From positions 62,001 to 126,000 of the forward strand of contig NZ_JASMRZ010000005.1 of assembly GCF_030462475.1 (NCBI RefSeq): DNA of 64,000 nucleotides, read 5' to 3'. Shown piece after piece: positions 40,912 through 50,138 of the stretch. The position numbers and the translations under genes are program-made. Position 1 is the stretch's first letter. Each line of letters starts with the position of its first letter. A model generated the notes under the pieces. That model worked only from the letters and a program-made list of their open reading frames with translations, made no database searches and had not been told where the DNA came from. The stretch comes from Variovorax sp. CAN15 (GTDB lineage: Bacteria > Pseudomonadota > Gammaproteobacteria > Burkholderiales > Burkholderiaceae_C).

Positions 40912-41820
40912 ATGAACCTCACCCTGCGCCAGTTGCGCGCCTTCGCCGCCGTGGCCGAGAGCGGCAGCTTCACCGCCGCGGCACAGCAGCTGCACCTCAC
41001 GCAGTCGGCGCTCAGCGTGCTGGTGCGCGAGCTGGAACGCGAGATGGGCGTGCAGCTGCTCGACCGCAACACCCGGCGCGTGCAGCTGTCGGAGGCGGGG
41101 CGCGAGTTCCTGCCCTCGGTGCACCGGCTGCTGGGCGACCTGGCCGGCGCGGTGGCCGGCGTCACGGATTTGCGTGACAAGAAGAAAGGCTTGCTACGGC
41201 TTGCCGCGCCGCAACTCATGGCCTGCACGCTGATGCCGCGCGTGATCGCGCTCTACCGCGAGCAGTACCCCGACGTCGACGTGCGCCTGGCCGACACCCT
41301 GCCCGAGCACCTGCTGGCCGGCGTGGCGGCGGGCGACGTGGAACTGGCCGTGGGGCAGGACGTGGCGGTCGACGACGCCATCGAGCGCCGCACGCTGCTG
41401 CGCGACCGGCACTGGCTGATCTGCCCGCCCGGCCATGCCTTCGCGAGCCGCCGCAAGGTGCGATGGCACGAACTGGGGCCCTACACCTTCATCGCGCCCA
41501 CGCGCGACTTCCGCCAGCGCGTGCTGCCCGAGCTGGCCCCCGCCGAGCGCGAGTACATGCTGCGCCCCGGCACGCAGGAGGTGTCGTACATGACCACCGC
41601 GCTGGGCATGGTGGCCTCGGGACTGGGGCTGACCGTGTGCCCCACGTACTCGGCACCGCTGGTGCGCGCCCACGGCCTGCAGATGGTGCGGCTGGAGTCG
41701 CCCGACTTCCATCGCGAGGTGTGCGTCTACAGCGCGGCGCGGCGGTCCTTGTCGCCGGCGGGCGCGAGCTTCGTGGAGGTTCTGGAGGGTTTCGCGCGCG
41801 AACAGCAGCAGAAAGACTGA
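40912..41820 (+). CDS. LysR family transcriptional regulator
   Basis: A 302-residue LysR protein. The N-terminal helix-turn-helix is typical: LTLRQLRAFAAVAESGSFTA (20 residues), AAQQLHLTQSALSVLVRELE and LLDRNTRRVQLSEAG. A periplasmic-binding-like effector domain follows from about residue 90. ATG 40912 is the family start; an upstream in-frame ATG would add 43 residues from the operator region. Divergent from, and probably the regulator of, the aromatic-type operon at 35.3-40.8 kb. Confidence 0.92.
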   Translation: MNLTLRQLRAFAAVAESGSFTAAAQQLHLTQSALSVLVRELEREMGVQLLDRNTRRVQLSEAGREFLPSVHRLLGDLAGAVAGVTDLRDKKKGLLRLAAPQLMACTLMPRVIALYREQYPDVDVRLADTLPEHLLAGVAAGDVELAVGQDVAVDDAIERRTLLRDRHWLICPPGHAFASRRKVRWHELGPYTFIAPTRDFRQRVLPELAPAEREYMLRPGTQEVSYMTTALGMVASGLGLTVCPTYSAPLVRAHGLQMVRLESPDFHREVCVYSAARRSLSPAGASFVEVLEGFAREQQQKD

Positions 41821-41875
41821 GGAAAAGCATCGACGCCCGGCAAGAGGCGCGTAGAGGCGGCGATGGGGCCAAAAC

Positions 41876-41881
41876 TACAAT
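41876..41881 (+). promoter_or_regulatory. -10-like element before pgk
   Basis: TACAAT in the context AAAACTACAATGCAG, 42 bp before the pgk ATG and 55 bp after the LysR stop. The same AATACAATGC-type context precedes yajC. No good -35 is visible. Confidence 0.4.
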
Positions 41882-41923
41882 GCAGGCCGATCCCCGTCTT
41901 CCAATCTTCTCCAGGTTTCTCCA

Positions 41924-43117
41924 ATGAACGTCATTCGATTCACCGACCTCTGCGCGCAGGGCAAGGCCGCCGGCCAGCGTGTCTTCATCCGTGCAGACCT
42001 CAACGTGCCGCAGGACGACGCCGGCAACATCACCGAAGACACGCGCATCCGCGCCTCGGTGCCCTGCATCAAGCTGGCGCTGGACGCCGGTGCCGCGGTG
42101 ATGGTCACTTCGCACCTGGGCCGCCCGACCGAGGGCGAGTTCAAACCCGAAGATTCGCTGGCCCCGGTCGCCAAGCGCCTGGGCGAGCTGCTTGGACGTG
42201 AAGTGCCGCTGGTCTCCAACTGGGTCGATGGCGTCGACGTGAAGCCCGGCCAGGTCGTGCTGCTGGAGAACTGCCGCGTCAACAAGGGCGAGAAGAAGAA
42301 CGACGAAGGCCTGGCCCGCAAGCTGGCCGCGCTCACCGACATCTACGTGAACGATGCCTTCGGCACAGCGCACCGCGCCGAGGCGACCACCTACGGCATC
42401 GCGCAGTTCGCCAGGATCGCCGCCGCCGGCCCGCTGCTGGCGGCCGAGATCGACGCCATCACCAAGGCGCTGGCGCAGCCCAAGCGCCCGCTGGTGGCCA
42501 TCGTCGCGGGCTCGAAGGTGAGCACCAAGCTGACCATCCTCAAGAGCCTGTCGGCCAACGTCGACCAGCTCATCGTGGGAGGCGGCATCGCCAACACCTT
42601 CATGCTGGCCGCGGGCCTGAAGATTGGCAAGTCGCTGGCCGAGCCCGATCTGGTCGACGAAGCCAAGGCGGTGATCGACGCCATGCGCGCGCGCGGCGCC
42701 GACGTGCCTATTCCCGTGGACGTGGTCACGGCCAAGACCTTCGCGGCCGATGCGGCCGCCACCGTCAAGGACGCGAGCGACGTGGCCGACGACGACCTGA
42801 TCCTCGACATCGGCCCCAAGACAGCCGCGATCCTGGCTGCGCAGCTGCGCGAAGCCGGCACCATCGTCTGGAACGGCCCGGTGGGCGTGTTCGAGTTCGA
42901 CGCCTTCGCGGGCGGCACCAAGGCCATCGCGCAGGCCATCGCCGAGAGCAGCGCCTTCTCGATCGCCGGCGGCGGCGACACGCTGGCGGCCATCGCCAAG
43001 TACGGCATCGAGAAGCAGGTCGGCTACATCTCGACCGGCGGCGGCGCCTTTCTTGAAGTGCTGGAGGGCAAGACCCTGCCGGCCTTCGAGATCCTGTCGA
43101 AGCGCGCGGCCGGCTGA
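41924..43117 (+). CDS. pgk: Phosphoglycerate kinase
   Basis: A 397-residue cytosolic glycolytic/Calvin enzyme interconverting 1,3-bisphosphoglycerate and 3-phosphoglycerate with ATP. N-terminal substrate motif [24 protein letters not shown]; the [11 protein letters not shown] region; and the nucleotide-binding [13 protein letters not shown] with [19 protein letters not shown] (19 residues) at the end. Full length. It is followed by pyk 107 bp downstream, the standard betaproteobacterial order. Confidence 0.97.
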   Translation: MNVIRFTDLCAQGKAAGQRVFIRADLNVPQDDAGNITEDTRIRASVPCIKLALDAGAAVMVTSHLGRPTEGEFKPEDSLAPVAKRLGELLGREVPLVSNWVDGVDVKPGQVVLLENCRVNKGEKKNDEGLARKLAALTDIYVNDAFGTAHRAEATTYGIAQFARIAAAGPLLAAEIDAITKALAQPKRPLVAIVAGSKVSTKLTILKSLSANVDQLIVGGGIANTFMLAAGLKIGKSLAEPDLVDEAKAVIDAMRARGADVPIPVDVVTAKTFAADAAATVKDASDVADDDLILDIGPKTAAILAAQLREAGTIVWNGPVGVFEFDAFAGGTKAIAQAIAESSAFSIAGGGDTLAAIAKYGIEKQVGYISTGGGAFLEVLEGKTLPAFEILSKRAAG

Positions 43118-43224
43118 ACCGGCTTGGGCCGGGTTCCGGGGCTCATCGAGGAAAAACCCATGGGTGACTTCCGCCAGGCACACAAAGTGTATACAGTAGC
43201 GAATACAAAACGGAGACTACCCTC

Positions 43225-44673
43225 ATGAGCACGGACCGCATTCCCCGCCACGCCACCAAGATCGTCGCCACCCTCGGTCCGGCGTCCAGCTCCCCTGAAC
43301 TGCTGGAGAAGATGATCCAGGCCAAGGTCAGCGTGGTGCGGCTGAACTTCAGCCACGGTACGGCGCAGGACCACATCGACCGCGCCACCATGGTGCGCGA
43401 AGCCGCCCGCAAGGCGGGGCGCGAAGTGGCCATCATGGCCGACCTGCAGGGCCCCAAGATCCGCGTCGGCAAGTTCGCGCAGGGCAAGGTCTGGCTGGAG
43501 CCGGGCGCCAAGTTCGTGCTCGACGCCTCGCGCACCGAGCTCGGCGACGCCGATGCCGTGGGCCTCGACTACAAGGACCTGCCGCGCGACGTGAAGCCCG
43601 GCGACAGGCTGCTGCTGAACGACGGCCTCATCGTGCTGACCGTCGACGCCGTCCGGGGCGAGGCGGTGCACACCACCGTCAAGCTCGGCGGCGAGCTGTC
43701 GAACAACAAGGGCATCAACAAGCAGGGCGGCGGCCTCACGGCGCCCGCGCTGACGGCCAAGGACATGGAAGACATCAAGACCGCGATGAGCTTCCAGGCC
43801 GACTACGTGGCCGTGAGCTTCCCCAAGAACGCCACCGACATGGAAATGGCGCGCCAGCTGTGCAACGTGGCGGCCGCCGAGTACGGCCACAAGCCCGGCA
43901 TGATCGCCAAGATCGAACGCGCCGAGGCCATTCCGAAGCTCGAAGAGATCCTGCGCGCCAGCGACGGCATCATGGTTGCGCGCGGCGACCTCGCGGTCGA
44001 GGTGGGCAACGCGGCGGTGCCCGCGCTGCAGAAAAAGATGATCCGCATGGCCCGCGAGATGGACAAGGTGGTCATCACCGCGACCCAGATGATGGAGTCG
44101 ATGATCACCAACCCCGTGCCCACCCGCGCCGAGGTGAGCGACGTGGCCAACGCCGTGCTCGACGGCACCGATGCCGTCATGCTCTCCGCCGAAACCGCCT
44201 CGGGCCGCTACCCGCTCGAGACCGTGCAGGAGATGAGCCGCATCTGCGAGGCCGCCGAAGCCGCCGAAGACAAGCAGCTCGACGCCGACTTCAGCGGCCA
44301 GAACTACAGCCGCATCGACCAGTCCATCGCCATGGGCGCGCTCTTCACCGCCCATCACCTGGGCGCCAAGGCCATCGTCGCGCTCACCGAATCGGGCTCC
44401 ACCCCGCTGTGGATGAGCCGCCACCGCGCGCACATCCCCATGTACGCGCTGACCTCGCGCCTGTCGACGCAGCGCAAGATGGCGCTCTACCGCAACGTGC
44501 GCCCGCTGCTCATGGATTCGGAAAGCGACCGCGACACCGCGCTGCTGCAGGCCGAGAACCACCTGAAGAAGCGCGGCATCGTGCAAAGCGGCGATGTCTA
44601 CGCCATCACCTGCGGCGAGCCGATGGGTGCTCCGGGGGGCACCAACATGCTCAAGATCTGCAGAGCAAGTTAA
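43225..44673 (+). CDS. pyk: Pyruvate kinase
   Basis: A 482-residue pyruvate kinase, making pyruvate and ATP from phosphoenolpyruvate. KIVATLGPASSSPELLEKMI near the start, VRLNFSHGT, IMADLQGPKIRVG, the catalytic-loop Lys in MIAKIERAEAIPKLEEIL and the signature MVARGDLAVEVG are all visible. Gene begins after GGAGAC at ATG 43225. Repeat copy 8 begins six bases after the stop. In related genomes fba commonly follows; here acdS-acdR and an esterase intervene. Confidence 0.97.
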   Translation: MSTDRIPRHATKIVATLGPASSSPELLEKMIQAKVSVVRLNFSHGTAQDHIDRATMVREAARKAGREVAIMADLQGPKIRVGKFAQGKVWLEPGAKFVLDASRTELGDADAVGLDYKDLPRDVKPGDRLLLNDGLIVLTVDAVRGEAVHTTVKLGGELSNNKGINKQGGGLTAPALTAKDMEDIKTAMSFQADYVAVSFPKNATDMEMARQLCNVAAAEYGHKPGMIAKIERAEAIPKLEEILRASDGIMVARGDLAVEVGNAAVPALQKKMIRMAREMDKVVITATQMMESMITNPVPTRAEVSDVANAVLDGTDAVMLSAETASGRYPLETVQEMSRICEAAEAAEDKQLDADFSGQNYSRIDQSIAMGALFTAHHLGAKAIVALTESGSTPLWMSRHRAHIPMYALTSRLSTQRKMALYRNVRPLLMDSESDRDTALLQAENHLKKRGIVQSGDVYAITCGEPMGAPGGTNMLKICRAS

Positions 44674-44678
44674 GCAAA

Positions 44679-44772
44679 CCCCCAGGCTTCGCGCACTTCG
44701 TGTCGCTGCGCCAACCCCCTTGCAGGGGGCAACACCTGCGGCCCGGCAGAGCCGGTTCCGCGGTGTTCCTGG
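44679..44772 (+). repeat. Intergenic hairpin repeat, copy 8 (forward)
   Basis: A 94-bp, near-consensus forward copy. It begins CCCCCAGGCTTCGCGC, has the CCCCCTTGCAGGGGG hairpin, the AACACC-GCGG-CCGGC stem with its complement and ends GGTGTTCCTGG. It fills the gap between the convergent pyk and acdS genes and may terminate both. Confidence 0.88.
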
Positions 44773-44775
44773 AAC

Positions 44776-45792
44776 TTATCCGTTCCTGAAAAGGAAGCTG
44801 TAGGCGTTCAGGGCGGGCACGCCGCCCAGGTGCGCGTACAGCACTTTCGAGCCCGCCGGGAATTCGCCCAGGCGCACCTTCTCGATCATCCCGTGCATCG
44901 ACTTGCCCTCGTACACGGGGTCGGTCAGCATGGCCTCGAAGCGCGCGCTCAGGCGGATGGCTTCGAGCGTGCCCTCGTTGGGCAGGCCGTACTCGGGGCC
45001 GCCGAAGCGGCGGTCGAGCACGATGTCCTTCTCGGTGATGTCGCGGCCCAGCTCCACCAGTTCGGCCGTGTTCTTCGCGATGCGCAGGATCTGGTCGAAA
45101 GTCTGCTGCGGCTTTGCCGAGGCGTCGATGCCGATCACGCGGTCGGCGCGGCCGTCGGCGGCGAAGCCCACCACCATGCCGGCCTGCGTGCTGCCCGTTA
45201 CCGAGCAGACCACGATGTAGTCGAACTTGAAGCCCAGTTCGGCCTCCTGCTGGCGCACTTCCTCTGCGAAGCCGACGAAGCCCAGGCCGCCGCGCGGATG
45301 CTCCGAGCAGCCCGCCGGAATCGGAAACGGCTTGCCGCCGGCCTTGCGCACGCTCTCCATGGCGTCTTCCCAGCTCTTGCGGATGCCGATGTCGAAGCCG
45401 GCTGCGTCCAGGCGCACGTCGGCGCCCATGATGCGTGACATCTCGATGTTGCCGACCCGGTCGTACACCGCGTCGGAATAGTTGACCCAGTTCTCCTGCA
45501 CCAGCACGCACTTCATGCCGAGGTGCGCCGCCACCGCCGCGACCTGCCGCGTCTGGTTCGACTGGATGCCGCCGATGGACACCAGCGTGTCGTAGCCGCC
45601 TTCGATCGCCTCGGGGATCAGGTATTCGAGCTTGCGCGTCTTGTTGCCGCCGAAGGCCAGGCCGCTGTTGCAGTCCTCGCGCTTGGCGTAGAGATCGACC
45701 TTGCCGCCCAGGTGCGCGCTCAGGCGCTTGAGCGGCTGGATGGGCGTGGGGCCGAAGGTCAGCGGGTGACGGGGAAACTTCTCGAGGTTCAT
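44776..45792 (-). CDS. acdS: 1-aminocyclopropane-1-carboxylate (ACC) deaminase
   Basis: A 338-residue PLP enzyme cleaving the ethylene precursor ACC to ammonia and 2-oxobutanoate. Diagnostic residues fall at the reference numbers: PLP Lys51 in [11 protein letters not shown], Tyr268, Tyr294-Glu295 in DPVYEGKS and Leu322 in [12 protein letters not shown]. Glu295 plus Leu322 separates true ACC deaminase from D-cysteine desulfhydrase homologues. Length equals that of the Pseudomonas sp. ACP enzyme. Divergent from the acdR gene across 142 bp. A trait of plant-associated bacteria, well known in Variovorax paradoxus. Confidence 0.96.
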   Translation of the reverse strand: MNLEKFPRHPLTFGPTPIQPLKRLSAHLGGKVDLYAKREDCNSGLAFGGNKTRKLEYLIPEAIEGGYDTLVSIGGIQSNQTRQVAAVAAHLGMKCVLVQENWVNYSDAVYDRVGNIEMSRIMGADVRLDAAGFDIGIRKSWEDAMESVRKAGGKPFPIPAGCSEHPRGGLGFVGFAEEVRQQEAELGFKFDYIVVCSVTGSTQAGMVVGFAADGRADRVIGIDASAKPQQTFDQILRIAKNTAELVELGRDITEKDIVLDRRFGGPEYGLPNEGTLEAIRLSARFEAMLTDPVYEGKSMHGMIEKVRLGEFPAGSKVLYAHLGGVPALNAYSFLFRNG

Positions 45793-45899
45793 CGCGGCGG
45801 TTCCAGGAAGGAGGTGGTGAAGGCCTTGATCGTAGAAACAATGCCGCGCAACGTGCTTGCGAAGTTTTCTGGATTCATCAGCGAAAAAGATGCACTATC

Positions 45900-45917
45900 G
45901 AAAGAAGTAAAACTTTC
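45900..45917. promoter_or_regulatory. Inverted repeat in the acdS-acdR divergent spacer
   Basis: GAAAG (45900-45904) and CTTTC (45913-45917) flank an AT-rich 8-base centre, 18 bp before the acdR ATG. The whole spacer from about 45850 is AT-rich compared with the genes. AcdR/Lrp binding sites of similar character are known in acdS promoters, so an AcdR box is plausible. Confidence 0.45.
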
Positions 45918-45934
45918 ATTCCGACAAGAATCAG

Positions 45935-46420
45935 ATGAGCACAACAAAATTGCGTGACACGCCGGAGCTCGATCGCACCGACCGCGCCATCCTGCGCACC
46001 ATGCAGCGCGATGCCTCGCTGTCGAACGTGGCGCTGGCCGCCAGGGTCAACCTGAGCCCGGCCGCCTGCCTGCGCCGCGTGGAGCGGCTGAAGGCGGCGG
46101 GCCTCATCAAGGGCATCGTCGCGCTGCTCGACCCCGACGCGCTTGAGGTGGGCATGCTCGTGATGATCGGCGTGGTGCTCGACCGCTCCACGCCCGACTC
46201 CTTCGCCAATTTCGAGAAAGCCGCCCAGAAGGTCTCGGGCTGCCTCGAATGCCACGTGGTCTCGGGCGAGTTCGACTACTTCATGCTCGTGCGCACCCGC
46301 GACAACGACAGCTTCAACCGCCTGCACGCCGAGCAGTTGCTCTACCTGCCCGGGGTGCGGCAGATCCGCACCTTCGTCGTGCTCAAGCAGGTGCTGTCGA
46401 CCACGCAGCTGCCGGTCTGA
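45935..46420 (+). CDS. acdR: AcdR, Lrp-family regulator of ACC deaminase
   Basis: A 161-residue Lrp/AsnC protein. The winged helix reads ELDRTDRAILRTMQRDASLS and VALAARVNLSPAACLRRVERLKAAGLI (part: LSPAACLRRVERLKAAG); the RAM domain contains CLECHVVSGEFDYFMLVRTRD (part: ECHVVSGEFDYFMLV). Its divergent position next to acdS identifies it as AcdR, which activates acdS when ACC is present. ATG 45935 was chosen at the beginning of the family-like sequence. Confidence 0.9.
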   Translation: MSTTKLRDTPELDRTDRAILRTMQRDASLSNVALAARVNLSPAACLRRVERLKAAGLIKGIVALLDPDALEVGMLVMIGVVLDRSTPDSFANFEKAAQKVSGCLECHVVSGEFDYFMLVRTRDNDSFNRLHAEQLLYLPGVRQIRTFVVLKQVLSTTQLPV

Positions 46421-46446
46421 CGAAACCGGCGGCCGCCGGCGTGCGT

Positions 46447-47385
46447 ATGGTGGTGATGAGCCATTCCGTCATCGCATCATTCCGCCGGCACCGCCGCGCG
46501 TTCTCCACCACCCTCTGCACCCTTGCGGCTGCCGCGCTCGCGGCCTGCTCGCCGATCAAGGTGATCGACCGGCTGGTGCCTACCGACACCTACCGGTTCC
46601 AGGGCGGCATCGCCTACGGTCCGGCCCCGCGCCAGCTGCTCGACGTGTACCAGCCGCCGCCGACGACAGCGCCTGCCCCGGGCGCGCGGCCGCTGGTAGT
46701 GTTTTTCTTCGGCGGCACCTGGACCACGGGCGACCGCGCGAGCTTCCGCTTCGTCGGCGAAGCGCTCGCGTCGCGCGGGGCTGTGGTGGCAATTCCGGAC
46801 TACGGCCTGTCGCCCACCTTCACCTACCCCGTGTTCGTGCGTGACAGCGCGCTGGCCGTCAAATGGGCGCTCGACAATGCCGCGCGGCTGGGCGCCGACC
46901 CGAAGCAGGTGTACGTCATGGGCCACAGCTCCGGCGGCTACAACGCCGCGATGGTGGCGCTCGACGGGCGCTGGCTCGGCGAACTGGGCGCCAGCCCGAA
47001 GCAGCTGGCGGGCTGGATCGGCCTGGCCGGCCCCTACGACTTCCTGCCCATCGGCGATCCGCAGGCACAGGCCGCCTTCAACTGGCCGGACACGCCGCGC
47101 GACTCGCAGCCGCTGGCGCACGTCACTCCGGCCGCGCCGCGCGCGCTGCTCATGGCCGCCTCCAAGGACAACCTGGTCTACCCCGACCGCAACACCGGCC
47201 AGATGGCTGCGGCGCTGCGCGCGGCGGGCGTGCCGGTACAAGTCCGGATGTATGACAACCTGAGCCACGTGACGCTGATCGGCGCCTTCGCCAAGCCTGT
47301 CCAGTGGCTGGGCGGCCCGGTGCTGCCGCCCGTCATGGAATTCCTCGGACTGGCGTCGGTCCTGTCCCACAAGGGGGCTCGGTAG
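46447..47385 (+). CDS. Alpha/beta hydrolase, predicted lipoprotein (carboxylesterase-like)
   Basis: A 312-residue protein. An N-terminal basic stretch and hydrophobic segment end in LAAAALAAC, a lipobox, so export and lipid attachment are expected. The hydrolase core has [13 protein letters not shown] as the oxyanion loop, [11 protein letters not shown] as nucleophile elbow, [12 protein letters not shown] for the acid and [11 protein letters not shown] for the His, as in BD-FAE-type esterases. ATG 46447 (alternatively 46456). It lies 26 bp after acdR and before fba, in the block that interrupts the glycolytic gene order. Confidence 0.8.
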   Translation: MVVMSHSVIASFRRHRRAFSTTLCTLAAAALAACSPIKVIDRLVPTDTYRFQGGIAYGPAPRQLLDVYQPPPTTAPAPGARPLVVFFFGGTWTTGDRASFRFVGEALASRGAVVAIPDYGLSPTFTYPVFVRDSALAVKWALDNAARLGADPKQVYVMGHSSGGYNAAMVALDGRWLGELGASPKQLAGWIGLAGPYDFLPIGDPQAQAAFNWPDTPRDSQPLAHVTPAAPRALLMAASKDNLVYPDRNTGQMAAALRAAGVPVQVRMYDNLSHVTLIGAFAKPVQWLGGPVLPPVMEFLGLASVLSHKGAR

Positions 47386-47449
47386 AATTACGGCAGTTTT
47401 TCTCGTCTTTCCGCCTTCTTCTTTTCCTAATTCCCGCGAGGTATTTCCC

Positions 47450-48514
47450 ATGGCACTCGTCTCGATGCGCGAACTGCTCGACCATGCCGCAGCCAATGGC
47501 TACGGCATTCCGGCCTTCAACGTCAACAACCTCGAACAGGTCCAGGCCGTCATGGAGGCCGCCAAGGAAACCGGTGCCCCCGTCATCCTGCAGGCCAGCG
47601 CAGGCGCCCGCAAGTACGCCGGCGAAGCCTTCATCAAGCACCTGATCCAGGCCGCCATCGAGCAGTATCCGAACATCCCGCTGGTCATGCACCAGGACCA
47701 CGGCCAGAGCCCGGCCATCTGCCAGGGCGCCATCGACCTCGGCTTCTCCTCCGTCATGATGGACGGCTCGCTGCACGAAGACGGCAAGACGCCCGCTTCC
47801 TTCGACTACAACGTCGACGTGACCCGCAAGGTCGTGCAGCTGGCGCACAAGGTCGGCGTGACCGTCGAAGGCGAGCTGGGCTGCCTGGGCTCGCTCGAGA
47901 CCGGCATGGCCGGCGAGGAAGACGGCATCGGCGCCGAAGGCGTGCTCGACCACTCCGCGCTGCTGACCGACCCCGAGGAAGCCGCCCAGTTCGTCAAGGC
48001 CACGCAGCTCGACGCGCTGGCGATCGCCATCGGCACCAGCCACGGCGCCTACAAGTTCACCCGCAAGCCCACCGGCGACATCCTGTCGATCCAGCGCGTC
48101 AAGGAAATCCACGCCCGCCTGCCCAACACCCACCTGGTGATGCACGGCTCGTCGTCGGTGCCTCAGGACCTGCTCGAAATCATCCGCAAGCACGGCGGCA
48201 ACATGAAGGAAACCTACGGCGTGCCCGTCGAGGAAATCCAGGAAGCCATCAAGTACGGCGTGCGCAAGATCAACATCGACACCGACATCCGCCTGGCCAT
48301 GACCGGCGCGGTGCGCAAGTTCCTGTTCGAGAACCCCGAGAAGTTCGACGCCCGCGAATGGCTCAAGCCCGCGCGCGAGGCAGCCAAGCAGATCTGCAAG
48401 CAGCGCTACATCGAGTTCGGCTGCGAAGGCCAGGGCGCCAAGATCAAGGGCGACACGCTGCAAGTCGTCGCCGCCAAGTACGCCAAGGGCGAACTGGCCC
48501 AGGAAGTCATCTAA
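47450..48514 (+). CDS. fba: Fructose-bisphosphate aldolase, class II
   Basis: A 354-residue zinc-dependent aldolase (CbbA/Fba type) interconverting fructose 1,6-bisphosphate with dihydroxyacetone phosphate and glyceraldehyde 3-phosphate. Zinc-ligand region [14 protein letters not shown], then [25 protein letters not shown] and [14 protein letters not shown]. The C-terminus is full. A TAGAAT element 58 bp upstream may be its -10. A good terminator follows at 48536, then purC. Confidence 0.96.
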   Translation: MALVSMRELLDHAAANGYGIPAFNVNNLEQVQAVMEAAKETGAPVILQASAGARKYAGEAFIKHLIQAAIEQYPNIPLVMHQDHGQSPAICQGAIDLGFSSVMMDGSLHEDGKTPASFDYNVDVTRKVVQLAHKVGVTVEGELGCLGSLETGMAGEEDGIGAEGVLDHSALLTDPEEAAQFVKATQLDALAIAIGTSHGAYKFTRKPTGDILSIQRVKEIHARLPNTHLVMHGSSSVPQDLLEIIRKHGGNMKETYGVPVEEIQEAIKYGVRKINIDTDIRLAMTGAVRKFLFENPEKFDAREWLKPAREAAKQICKQRYIEFGCEGQGAKIKGDTLQVVAAKYAKGELAQEVI

Positions 48515-48535
48515 GCACTTCCCCGCGATCAGACG

Positions 48536-48559
48536 GCCACCGTTCGCGGTGGCTTTTTT
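48536..48559 (+). terminator. Rho-independent terminator after fba
   Basis: GCCACCG (48536-48542), TTCG tetraloop, CGGTGGC (48547-48553), then six Ts. A textbook UUCG-capped terminator. Confidence 0.92.
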
Positions 48560-48616
48560 CTGCGCGCACAATCCGCTTTTCCCGTCAGCCATCCGTTTCC
48601 CCACCGCACCAGCCCC

Positions 48617-49522
48617 ATGACCACCGTCCACACCTCCTCCATCCAGAGCCTGCCCCTTCTTGCGCGCGGCAAGGTGCGCGACAACTACGCCGTCGGCGAA
48701 GACCGCATCCTGATGGTCGCGAGCGACCGCCTGAGCGCCTTCGACGTGATCATGGGCGAGCCCATCCCGGGCAAGGGCGAGATCCTCACGAAGATGGCCC
48801 TGTGGTGGTTCGACCGCCTCGGCCAGATCTGCCCCAACCACCTGACCGGCGACGCGCCCGAGAGCGCCGTCACCGCCGACGAGGTGCCGCAGGTCATCGG
48901 CCGCTCGATGCTGGTCAAGCGCCTGAAGCCGATCCCGGTCGAGGCCGTGGTGCGCGGCTACCTGGCCGGCAGCGGCTGGAAGGAATACCAGGAATCGCGC
49001 TCGGTCTGCGGCGTGCCGCTGCCCGAGGGCCTGACCAACGCCAGCAAGCTGCCGCGACCCATCTTCACGCCCGCCGCCAAGGCCGCGGCCGGCGAGCACG
49101 ACGAGAACATCAGCTACGAGCGCGTGGTCGAGATCGTCGGCCCCAAGCTGGCCCAGCAGATCCGCGAGACCAGCATCGCCATCTACGAAACCGCCGCGCA
49201 GATCGCCCTGGCCAAGGGAATGATCATTGCCGACACCAAGTTCGAGTTCGGCCTGGACGAGAACGGCACGCTGGTGCTGATGGACGAAGTGCTCACCCCC
49301 GACAGCTCGCGCTACTGGCCGGTCGAGGGCTACCAGGCCGCGCTGGCCGCCGGCGCCAACCCCCCGAGCTACGACAAGCAGTTCGTGCGCGACTGGCTCG
49401 AAGCCACCAAGATCAACGGCAAGCCCTGGGACAAGACGCCCCCGGCGCCGCGCCTGCCGGCCGAGGTCATCGAGAAGACGGCGGCCAAGTACCGCGAGGC
49501 GCTGGAGCGGCTGACGGGCTGA
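48617..49522 (+). CDS. purC: Phosphoribosylaminoimidazole-succinocarboxamide synthase
   Basis: A 301-residue SAICAR synthetase joining CAIR and aspartate in purine synthesis. [20 protein letters not shown] (20 residues), [32 protein letters not shown] and [12 protein letters not shown] are family motifs. It is the long form usual in betaproteobacteria. purE and purK lie 1.6 kb downstream, separated by two convergent minus-strand genes. Confidence 0.96.
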   Translation: MTTVHTSSIQSLPLLARGKVRDNYAVGEDRILMVASDRLSAFDVIMGEPIPGKGEILTKMALWWFDRLGQICPNHLTGDAPESAVTADEVPQVIGRSMLVKRLKPIPVEAVVRGYLAGSGWKEYQESRSVCGVPLPEGLTNASKLPRPIFTPAAKAAAGEHDENISYERVVEIVGPKLAQQIRETSIAIYETAAQIALAKGMIIADTKFEFGLDENGTLVLMDEVLTPDSSRYWPVEGYQAALAAGANPPSYDKQFVRDWLEATKINGKPWDKTPPAPRLPAEVIEKTAAKYREALERLTG

Positions 49523-49530
49523 GTCTGTCC

Positions 49531-49557
49531 AGCGGCAGGCGCTCAGCGCCCGCCGCT
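49531..49557. terminator. Bidirectional hairpin at the purC/META convergence
   Basis: AGCGGC-A-GGCGCT / AGCGCC-C-GCCGCT, a 12-bp stem with one mismatch and a one-base centre. It starts 8 bp after the purC stop and overlaps the last codons and stop of the META-domain gene. No T-run, so efficiency as an intrinsic terminator is uncertain. Confidence 0.4.
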
Positions 49558-49992
49558 GCTGCTCAGCAGCGCCGCCGTCCGCCCGCTGGCATCCAGCAGC
49601 GCCAGCCGGTTCGGTCCCGCCAGCCGGTAACTGGCGGTGCTCTGCAGCGCCGAGATGAATTGCGCCTCGTTGGCGCCGCGCGTCGGGTCGGTGCATGCCA
49701 TGCGGGTCGAGGCCATCTGGCCGATCCTCAGGGTGCCGCCGGTGCGCGTGAAGGTGCCCGAGATGCGGTTGCAGCCGCCCGAGCCGCTCACGCGTCCGCT
49801 GCTGCGGTCGAACTGCACCTGGGCGCCGCTGCCTGGCGCGACCGGCTCGTCGCCCAGTTGCACCAGCTGCCAGGCCGGGCCCTCGATCGGCTCGTCGAGG
49901 CTGATGCCGCTGCCGCAACCGGCCAGCGTGGCCAGCAGCGCCGTGGCGGCAAGGGCGGGGAAAAGCGCGGTGCGGCGGGCGAAGGAGCGCAT
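49543..49992 (-). CDS. META/HslJ domain lipoprotein
   Basis: A 149-residue lipoprotein. Signal and lipobox ATALLATLAGC, then a META domain: WQLVQLGDEPV, GRVSGSGGCNRISGTF and RIGQMASTRMAC, the hallmarks of HslJ-like proteins. HslJ in E. coli is linked to heat shock and novobiocin resistance; no enzyme activity is established. ATG 49992 has AGGAAC in the preceding bases. It shares a strand with the thioredoxin gene upstream but is separated by a terminator. Confidence 0.87.
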   Translation of the reverse strand: MRSFARRTALFPALAATALLATLAGCGSGISLDEPIEGPAWQLVQLGDEPVAPGSGAQVQFDRSSGRVSGSGGCNRISGTFTRTGGTLRIGQMASTRMACTDPTRGANEAQFISALQSTASYRLAGPNRLALLDASGRTAALLSSSGGR

Positions 49993-50092
49993 GGCCAGTG
50001 TTCCTTTTTCGATCTGCAACAAGTTGAATCGGGCGTGATCGTATGCGACGGCGCCTGGCCCGCCAATGCCGCCCCTTTGCCGCCGGGCCATG

Positions 50093-50115
50093 AAAAAAGC
50101 GACCCGGAGGCCGCT
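50093..50115 (-). terminator. Rho-independent terminator after the thioredoxin gene
   Basis: On the minus strand AGCGGCC, loop TCCG, GGTCGCT (one G-U pair), then a run of six Ts (plus-strand A-run at 50093-50098). It lies 24 bp after the stop at 50139. Confidence 0.85.
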
Positions 50116-50138
50116 TTCTTTCTTTGGAAGAGAGGGGA

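Noticed and set aside
43118-43224. Classical promoter before pyk (TATACA near 43190)
   Set aside because: A -10-like TATACA is visible but no -35 fits at 16-18 bp; too weak to list as a feature.
44776-45792. D-cysteine desulfhydrase as the product of acdS
   Set aside because: Glu295 and Leu322 are present, which are the residues of true ACC deaminase, and acdR is adjacent.
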